Assembly: GCF_028621895.1 (NCBI RefSeq)
Contig: NZ_CP117520.1
Coordinates: 1,860,001-1,924,000, forward strand
Direction of reading: 5' to 3'
From: Acinetobacter sp. GSS19
GTDB lineage: Bacteria; Pseudomonadota; Gammaproteobacteria; Pseudomonadales; Moraxellaceae
DNA: 64,000 nt
A program made the translations under genes and the position numbers. The stretch's first letter is position 1; each line of letters opens with the position of its first letter. Below are positions 56,835 to 64,000 of the stretch, piece after piece. The notes below the pieces were generated by a model. It was not told the DNA's origin and made no database searches. It saw only the letters and a list, made by a program, of their open reading frames with translations.

Positions 56835-56857
56835 CAACTATAATAGGTAGTGGTTGA

Positions 56858-57286
56858 ATGAAAACTCTCAGCGCGAAGCCAGCTGAAGTACAACACGACT
56901 GGTATGTTGTTGATGCTTCTGGCAAAACTCTTGGTCGTTTAGCGACTGAAATCGCTCGTCGTTTACGCGGTAAGCACAAAACTTCTTATACTCCTCACGT
57001 TGACACCGGTGACTACATCGTTGTAATCAATGCTGAGCAAGTTCAAGTGACTGGTAACAAAGCACTTGATAAAAAATACTATCGCCACACTGAATTCCCA
57101 GGCGGTTTAAAAGAAACTAATTTCGAAAAATTAGTTGCTCACAAGCCTGAAGAAATCTTCCAACGCGCTGTGAAAGGCATGTTGCCAAAAGGTCCTCTTG
57201 GTTATGCAATGATCAAGAAGATGAAAGTGTACGCTGGTAGCGAACATCCACACGCGGCTCAACAGCCACAAGTTTTGGACATCTAA
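56858..57286 (+). CDS. rplM: 50S ribosomal protein L13
   Basis: Early-assembling 50S protein that binds 23S rRNA domain II. All 142 residues are typical: an N-terminal [39 protein letters not shown] near 40, [12 protein letters not shown] near 74 and [13 protein letters not shown] near 107. It starts the usual rplM-rpsI operon, with rpsI 12 bases downstream. Strong codon bias (for example CGT for Arg and GGT for Gly) indicates high expression. Confidence 0.99.
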   Translation: MKTLSAKPAEVQHDWYVVDASGKTLGRLATEIARRLRGKHKTSYTPHVDTGDYIVVINAEQVQVTGNKALDKKYYRHTEFPGGLKETNFEKLVAHKPEEIFQRAVKGMLPKGPLGYAMIKKMKVYAGSEHPHAAQQPQVLDI

Positions 57287-57298
57287 GGGATAAAGCAC

Positions 57299-57685
57299 AT
57301 GGCAACTAATTATGGTACAGGTCGCCGTAAGACCGCAACTGCACGTGTTTTCTTATCAGCTGGTACTGGTAAACTTGTTATCAACAACCGCACCCTAGAG
57401 CAATATTTCGGCCGTGAAACTGCTCGTATGGTTGTACGTCAGCCTCTAGAACTTCTAGACGTAGCTGAAAAGTACGACCTTTACATCACTGTTAAAGGTG
57501 GCGGTATCGGTGGTCAAGCAGGTGCAATCCGTCACGGTATCACTCGTGCATTGATCGCTTCTGACGAAACGCTAAAACCAACGCTTCGTCAAGCTGGTTT
57601 CGTTACTCGTGATGCTCGTGAAGTTGAACGTAAGAAACTTGGTTTACGTAAAGCACGTAAACGTCCTCAATTCTCTAAACGTTAA
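57299..57685 (+). CDS. rpsI: 30S ribosomal protein S9
   Basis: Late-assembling 30S protein whose C-terminal tail reaches the P-site tRNA. Its 128 residues include [15 protein letters not shown] at the N-terminus, [14 protein letters not shown] near 30, [19 protein letters not shown] near 65 and the C-terminal [11 protein letters not shown] with the final lysine and arginine that touch the tRNA. It forms an operon with rplM and is followed by a strong terminator. Confidence 0.99.
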   Translation: MATNYGTGRRKTATARVFLSAGTGKLVINNRTLEQYFGRETARMVVRQPLELLDVAEKYDLYITVKGGGIGGQAGAIRHGITRALIASDETLKPTLRQAGFVTRDAREVERKKLGLRKARKRPQFSKR

Positions 57686-57704
57686 TTCGTTTACCGAATC
57701 GGAC

Positions 57705-57738
57705 CAAAAAAGCCTTGGATTATTCCAAGGCTTTTTTT
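57705..57738 (+). terminator. Intrinsic terminator after rpsI
   Basis: AAAAAAGCCTTGGA and TCCAAGGCTTTTTTT pair around TTAT. Confidence 0.92.
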
Positions 57739-57854
57739 ATGGCTGAACATCATTGCACTACTCGTACAGCCTGATCTCCCCCTCAGCAATCTAAGATGAT
57801 TTTATCGCTGATTTTTAGTATCCTAGTGTATTGATTTTTCGGCTCCTTTGGATT

Positions 57855-58505
57855 ATGTCTTTAGAAAACACCCCGGTTCAAGGAATTACCCTGTATAGTC
57901 ATGCAGATGATTTTCGTTGCCACTGGATCCGTTTCCTGCTCGCTGAAAAACAAATCAAATTCCAGCTCATTCTGGTCGATCATGAAGATGAAGACCTTGC
58001 CAGCTTAAACCCTTACAATCAGCTGCCGATGTTGATTGAGCAAGACCTTAAACTGTTCAACACCAGTATTATTGCCGAGTATATCGACGACCGTTACCGA
58101 CAAAACAAACTCTATGCTGATGCGCCAATGCCACGTGCAGAACAACGTCAGTATATCTGGCGCCTAGAGCAAGATTGGCTGCGTCTTGCAGATATTATGC
58201 TCAAACACCGTGACAGTCTTGATCCTATTGCTAAAAGCCAAGCACAAAAAGAATTACGCGATACACTCATCTCACTGACCCCCTTATTTCAGCATTATCC
58301 TTACTTTATGTCAGAAACCTTTACAATTTTAGATTGCATGCTGGCACCCATTTTTCTACGTTTAAAAGAGATGGGCATCGAATTGCCTGCACAACACTGT
58401 CGCCCGATTCTGTTGTATTGCCAACGGGTATTTCAACGTCCGGCTTTTATCAAATCCATGACCCTGCAAGAAAAAAACCGCTATAGTGATCTATTAGCTT
58501 CGTAA
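57855..58505 (+). CDS. sspA: Stringent starvation protein A
   Basis: Glutathione-S-transferase-like protein that binds RNA polymerase and changes sigma70 transcription under starvation and acid stress. It has 216 residues: a thioredoxin-like N-terminal half with LYSHADDFRCHWIRFLLAEK near residue 12 and NPYNQLPMLIEQDLKLFNTSIIAEYIDDRY near 50 (in parts NQLPMLIEQDLKLFNTS and IIAEYIDDRY), then an all-helical C-terminal half. The start at 57855 (MSLEN) is preferred to 57831. It is followed by sspB in the standard operon, 12 bases later. Confidence 0.93.
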   Translation: MSLENTPVQGITLYSHADDFRCHWIRFLLAEKQIKFQLILVDHEDEDLASLNPYNQLPMLIEQDLKLFNTSIIAEYIDDRYRQNKLYADAPMPRAEQRQYIWRLEQDWLRLADIMLKHRDSLDPIAKSQAQKELRDTLISLTPLFQHYPYFMSETFTILDCMLAPIFLRLKEMGIELPAQHCRPILLYCQRVFQRPAFIKSMTLQEKNRYSDLLAS

Positions 58506-58517
58506 ACGAGTAACCTC

Positions 58518-58946
58518 ATGTCAGAACAAGAATTCAATCTCAGCCCAACCCGTCCTTACCTGGCACGTGCAATCTATGAGTGGATCTGTGATAACCAGCT
58601 CACCCCCTATTTACTGGTTGATGCTACACAACCCAACACCATGGTACCTGAACAGTTTGTGAAGGATGGTCAGATTGTCCTCAACATTGCCCCTCATGCC
58701 GTACATCAATTCCACATAAGTAATGAAGCCATCAGCTTCTCAGCACGCTTTGGCGGCGTTGCACGTGATCTTTATATTCCGATCCAGGCAGTACTCGGTA
58801 TTTATGCCCGGGAAAACAGTCAGGGACTGTTTTTTGATCCTGAAGAATATGCACATATTCAGTCAGAAGAAAATCCTCTACAATCAGAATCAGCCGAAGA
58901 GACTGATACAGCAAAGAAAAAACCAAATTTAAGAATTCTCGATTAA
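58518..58946 (+). CDS. sspB: ClpXP protease specificity-enhancing factor SspB
   Basis: Adaptor that tethers ssrA-tagged proteins to ClpXP. It has 142 residues: TRPYLARAIYEWICDNQLTPYLLVDA near the N-terminus (in parts TRPYLARAIYEWICDN and QLTPYLLVDA), NTMVPEQFVKDGQIVLNIAPHAV near 36, and GGVARDLYIPIQAVLGIYARENSQGLFF near 78. The C-terminus ends in a flexible acidic linker with KKKPNLRILD, whose short basic-hydrophobic tail matches the XB peptide that docks on ClpX. It pairs with sspA. Confidence 0.94.
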   Translation: MSEQEFNLSPTRPYLARAIYEWICDNQLTPYLLVDATQPNTMVPEQFVKDGQIVLNIAPHAVHQFHISNEAISFSARFGGVARDLYIPIQAVLGIYARENSQGLFFDPEEYAHIQSEENPLQSESAEETDTAKKKPNLRILD

Positions 58947-58963
58947 CAATAACAGCGGAGTAA

Positions 58964-59620
58964 ATGATGGCTTTTGATTTAGTACAATATTTTGCGGAGC
59001 AGATTAAAATCCAAAAGCCTCAGCTGCTACGTGATTTCACACCTGAGCAACAACATCAATATGTATCTGATATTAATGCCCTAACTTTAGGCAAACTGAT
59101 CAGCCTATGGCGACATGATGAAAATGCTCTTTATCAGGAGATTCGCTCACAGGATCAGCTCTACATTCAGGAAATTGCGCGTCGCTTAACAACAACCCCT
59201 AAAAACCAGTCATCTCTGGATAAAATCCAGCTTGAGCATCTGATCTCTGAAGTCTTGACCTTGCAATTGGCCGAAATCAAGCAACTTGATGATACCGCCC
59301 ACTTTGGTCCAGCGGGTTTAGCGGAGCTGCTGCTTGGACAAATCGAACATCTTGCTGGCCAAGCAGATGACTGGGTTTGGTCAACAAATGAACTAACCGA
59401 ACTGATCGGCTCTAAACCGATTGCTCAAGAAACGGTATCATTGGAAGAAACAATGAAGGAGTTTCATCAAATGGTTCAACAAGCCGATACCCACCACGAA
59501 GAAGTTAATTCAACAGAAAACAGCCCACTTGTACCTGTTTGGTCAAATATCCTGGCTCCTGTTGTCGCTTTAGCCATTATTGCCTATTTGTATTGCCAAA
59601 TGAGCCAGTTGTTTAACTAA
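58964..59620 (+). CDS. Hypothetical tail-anchored protein in the sspAB operon
   Basis: A 218-residue protein with soluble, mostly helical N-terminal region rich in Gln, Glu, Leu and His (to about residue 185) and one C-terminal hydrophobic helix (about 196-212, ILAPVVALAIIAYLYC) near the end. This is the layout of a tail-anchored membrane protein. I do not recognise the family. It begins 18 bases after sspB on the same strand, with GGAG upstream, so it is probably cotranscribed with sspAB. The ATG at 58967 is an equally likely start. Confidence 0.7.
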   Translation: MMAFDLVQYFAEQIKIQKPQLLRDFTPEQQHQYVSDINALTLGKLISLWRHDENALYQEIRSQDQLYIQEIARRLTTTPKNQSSLDKIQLEHLISEVLTLQLAEIKQLDDTAHFGPAGLAELLLGQIEHLAGQADDWVWSTNELTELIGSKPIAQETVSLEETMKEFHQMVQQADTHHEEVNSTENSPLVPVWSNILAPVVALAIIAYLYCQMSQLFN

Positions 59621-59634
59621 AAATATGATGGCTC

Positions 59635-59664
59635 AAAGGCTCCTCAACAGGAGCCTTTATTTTT
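59635..59664 (+). terminator. Intrinsic terminator after the sspAB operon
   Basis: AAAGGCTCCT and AGGAGCCTTT pair around CAAC, followed by TATTTTTG. Confidence 0.85.
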
Positions 59665-59668
59665 GTAT

Positions 59669-59706
59669 AAACAAAAAACCAGTCAATGATGACTGGTTTT
59701 TGTTTG
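59669..59706 (-). terminator. Terminator downstream of the AAHS transporter gene
   Basis: AACAAAAAACCAGTCA and TGACTGGTTTTTGTTT pair around ATGA. It faces the convergent minus-strand transporter gene. Confidence 0.85.
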
Positions 59707-59722
59707 ATATCAAAACTACGGA

Positions 59723-61084
59723 TTATTTTTCAGCAGAATAACTCACAACATGCGGTTGAGCTATGGGTGCTTTACCATCTTCAAATGCTTTACGTTTGAT
59801 CAGGATCACAGCCGCTGCAGCCAAGATACATGGAATCGCAATTGCCAAGAAATTCATCTGGTGTGGCAGTTTCATCGCAAGTAAAGCACCGGTCAAAACT
59901 GGACCAACAATCGCGCCAATACGGCCTACCGCAGATGCCCAACCAATACCGGTTGAACGCACGCTGAGTGGATAGAATTGCGCAACATAGCTATATAGTA
60001 GAATTTGTGAACCGATACTTGCAGCACCAGCAATTGCAACCAAGAGATACAGTACAGGTTGTGGTGAATTGAAACCGAGACCAACCAAAGCAAGTGCACC
60101 AGAGATTAACATGGTGATAATCACTGGCTTAAGATGGAATTTGTCTGCCAAGATACCACCACCCACTGCGCCTAACATCGCTCCAACGTTTAGTGCAAGC
60201 AAGAAAGACAAGCTTGTTCCTAAAGAATAACCTGCTGCAATCATCAATTTTGGCAACCAACTGCCTAGTGCATAAACGATCAATAAGCACATGAAGAAGG
60301 AAACCCAGAACAAGAATGTACTGATTGCACGACCATTTTGGAATAATGCTTTTACTGGTGCACCTTCAGGAGTCTGCTCTTCATTCAGTACAAGTTGCGT
60401 ATCCTTCGCCACAACTTCTGGTGTAATTTTCTGGAAAATAGTATGCGCTTTCTCTGTATGACCTTTTTTCACCAAATAGGTCAGAGATTCAGGCAAAAAT
60501 TTCCAGATGATTGGCAAAAGCAGCAATGGAATACCCGCAAGATTAAACATAATTTGCCAGCCATGATCTGCAATTAATAATTTGCCTAATACTGCAGATA
60601 AAATACCACCTACAGCATAGCCACTAAACATCACAGCAACGAGCGTTGCACGCATCTTTTTCGGTGCGTATTCTGAGGTTAGGGCAACAAGGTTAGGCAT
60701 TACCCCACCAATCCCTAAACCAGCTACAAAACGCAATAGACCGAACTCAACAGGACCTGAAGCAAAAGATCCTAAAAATGTAAAACCACTAAATAGGGCC
60801 ACACAAATCAAGATCACATTCTTACGGCCAATTTTATCCGCAAGCATACCGAAGAGCATGGCACCAAACATCATCCCGGTTAATGCGGCACTTGCCAACA
60901 TACCCGCTTGGACTGAGGTTAATGCCCATTCTTCCATTAACAGAGGTAATGCAACCCCATAAATAATCAGATCATAGCCATCAAAGATAATAATCATTAA
61001 GCACCATAAAACGACACTTAAGTGAAATGGCGTGAATTTGGCCTTATCAATTACAGCATTTACATTTATTGTTTGAGCTGTCAT
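59723..61084 (-). CDS. Aromatic acid:H+ symporter (AAHS) family MFS transporter
   Basis: A 453-residue, 12-helix transporter. The AAHS branch (BenK, PcaK, VanK, MucK in Acinetobacter) is recognised by FDGYDLIIYGVALPLL near residue 32, GMLADKIGRKNVIL near 80 and GLGIGGVMPNLVALTSEYAPKKMR near 115 (in parts GLGIGGVMPNLVAL and TSEYAPKKMR). The Asp of FDGYDL is essential for aromatic acid uptake in PcaK. The ATG at 61084 has AGGAGG nine bases upstream; the GTG at 61090 would be too close. No aromatic catabolic genes are adjacent, so the substrate among aromatic acids is unknown. Confidence 0.88.
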   Translation of the reverse strand: MTAQTINVNAVIDKAKFTPFHLSVVLWCLMIIIFDGYDLIIYGVALPLLMEEWALTSVQAGMLASAALTGMMFGAMLFGMLADKIGRKNVILICVALFSGFTFLGSFASGPVEFGLLRFVAGLGIGGVMPNLVALTSEYAPKKMRATLVAVMFSGYAVGGILSAVLGKLLIADHGWQIMFNLAGIPLLLLPIIWKFLPESLTYLVKKGHTEKAHTIFQKITPEVVAKDTQLVLNEEQTPEGAPVKALFQNGRAISTFLFWVSFFMCLLIVYALGSWLPKLMIAAGYSLGTSLSFLLALNVGAMLGAVGGGILADKFHLKPVIITMLISGALALVGLGFNSPQPVLYLLVAIAGAASIGSQILLYSYVAQFYPLSVRSTGIGWASAVGRIGAIVGPVLTGALLAMKLPHQMNFLAIAIPCILAAAAVILIKRKAFEDGKAPIAQPHVVSYSAEK

Positions 61085-61413
61085 ATGCACTCACCTCCTA
61101 TTTGTGAGAGTTTATTATTTATCTAACAATGTGCGAACTGCTACACACTGTCTAAAACCTTAAAGGTATATTTTTATACTTTAAATGCATAAAGCTGTTT
61201 TATCCTGATAAACAGCTTCATATCATCTGATATTTTTTAACCAATTTTAGAGAAAAACACAACCAAAATAATGAACCATGATTTATTTTTTTTAGGAATC
61301 CTAAGCTTATGAGAAACTTAAGGGATCAATACAACTAAAGTTAGCTTGAATAATTTCTTAATACACAAAATTAGACTTGATTTTAATTATTTTCTAAATA
61401 ATTTCCCAAAATA
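61085..61413. other. Intergenic region with one hairpin, no gene
   Basis: Between the transporter gene and the rRNA operon. AAGCTGTTT and AAACAGCTT (61192-61200 and 61210-61218) form a nine-base stem with a nine-base loop about 110 bases upstream of the transporter start. Nothing else is recognised. Confidence 0.5.
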
Positions 61414-61448
61414 AAAACCCCCACCATATTTAATGGTGGGGGTTTTTA
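61414..61448 (-). terminator. rRNA operon terminator
   Basis: On the minus strand, downstream of 5S: CCCCCACCAT and ATGGTGGGGG pair around a short AT-rich loop with T-rich flanks (AAAAACCCCC on the plus strand gives the T-run). Confidence 0.85.
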
Positions 61449-61458
61449 GGAATAATGA

Positions 61459-61573
61459 GCTGGCGATGACTTACTCTCACATGGGTAACCCCACACTACC
61501 ATCAGCGCGAAGAGGTTTCACTTCTGAGTTCGGGAAGGGATCAGGTGGTTCACTCTTGCTATTGTCGCCAGCA
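61459..61573 (-). rRNA. rrf: 5S ribosomal RNA
   Basis: On the minus strand the sequence starts TGCTGGCGACAATAGC and ends GTCATCGCCAGC, so the two ends pair in the 5S helix I. CACCTGATCCCTTCCCGAAC and AGAAGTGAAACC, the conserved 5S interior, are present. The length of about 115 bases fits Acinetobacter 5S. The 3' terminator is 11 bases away. Confidence 0.96.
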
Positions 61574-61741
61574 CAACTGTTATGGTTTTCAGTGGTCTTA
61601 CTTGATGCCACTTAGTTACCAAATCTTGAACAGATTGGGCTGTATTGAATCTTACTTTAAGGTGTTCATTTTAGCTTTAGTTTTAACTAAATCAAGTATT
61701 TATGATGAATCTAGCTTGATACAACAACTGTTTGGGTGTTG
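61574..61741 (-). other. 23S-5S internal transcribed spacer
   Basis: About 170 bases between the 23S 3' end and the 5S 5' end. No tRNA gene is seen in it. Confidence 0.7.

Positions 61742-64000
<2,259 letters not shown>

Noticed and set aside
56839-56844. TATAAT right before rplM as the main promoter
   Set aside because: There is no -35 element at normal spacing, and a better promoter (TTGTGA-17-TAGAAT) lies upstream.
61165-61180. GTATA-TTTT-TATAC as a BenM/CatM operator for the aromatic acid transporter
   Set aside because: The known site is ATAC-N7-GTAT, whereas this is in the inverted order, so the match is not valid.

Overview
The window is chromosomal core DNA of a gammaproteobacterium, almost certainly an Acinetobacter species (Moraxellaceae). 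The evidence is an OmpA/Omp38-type porin with the Acinetobacter architecture, the regulator-smc-zipA-ligA block, a CysI-type sulfite reductase followed by a DUF934 gene, AAHS- and MHS-type transporters, and an unlinked set of single-copy housekeeping genes. The species was not determined. There is no CRISPR array, insertion sequence, prophage or tRNA. Almost every operon ends in a clear intrinsic terminator.

Layout. 1-2.2 kb: trehalose synthesis operon otsB (5' end outside the window) and otsA. 2.2-10.9 kb, minus strand: an MFS transporter, then ligA, zipA and smc preceded by a GntR/FCD regulator whose N-terminal coding region is broken by two small frameshifts. 11-15.9 kb: TauE-like exporter, birA-coaX, ffh and a YpjD-like membrane protein. 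16-22.2 kb: an AT-rich orphan membrane protein, dusC, a LysE exporter, two RraB-like paralogues around DUF488 and SRPBCC genes, a SIMPL protein and rluA. 22.5-25.1 kb: a minus-strand run of DUF421, two small very hydrophilic proteins and DUF1003 that looks like an envelope or stress neighbourhood. 25.7-32.2 kb: EamA transporter, ygfZ, Sel1 repeat protein, an Old Yellow Enzyme, mutM with a parvulin, a GGCT-like protein and mscL. 32.4-37.2 kb: typA, rsmC and ompA. 37.5-45.4 kb: a type IV pilus-like pseudopilin, DUF934-cysI, a CoA-transferase divergent from an AraC regulator, a small His/Met-tailed membrane protein and a Methyltransf_32-type enzyme. 45.4-51.5 kb: hemolysin III, MHS transporter, metallophosphoesterase, a phospholipase-D lipoprotein convergent with plsC, and an unlisted 32-residue membrane ORF. 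51.5-59.6 kb: hflX, lrgA-lrgB, apaH-rsmA-pdxA, rplM-rpsI and sspA-sspB with a third tail-anchored gene. 59.7-64 kb: AAHS transporter and the 3' end of an rRNA operon (5S and most of 23S, minus strand).

Functional links. otsBA (compatible solute), mscL (pressure release) and ompA (envelope anchoring) all serve osmotic homeostasis. ligA, zipA and smc join replication, division and chromosome organisation. apaH-rsmA-pdxA, typA, rsmC, hflX, rplM-rpsI, rluA and dusC make the window rich in ribosome and tRNA maintenance. cysI and DUF934 serve sulfur assimilation.

I found no convincing new multi-gene system. The most useful leads are the doubly frameshifted regulator in front of smc, orphan terminators beside gene-less stretches (18.4-18.7 kb and 34.3-34.9 kb), the small-protein cluster at 22.5-25.1 kb, the 32-residue ORF before hflX, and a promoter plus hairpin leader in front of rplM.
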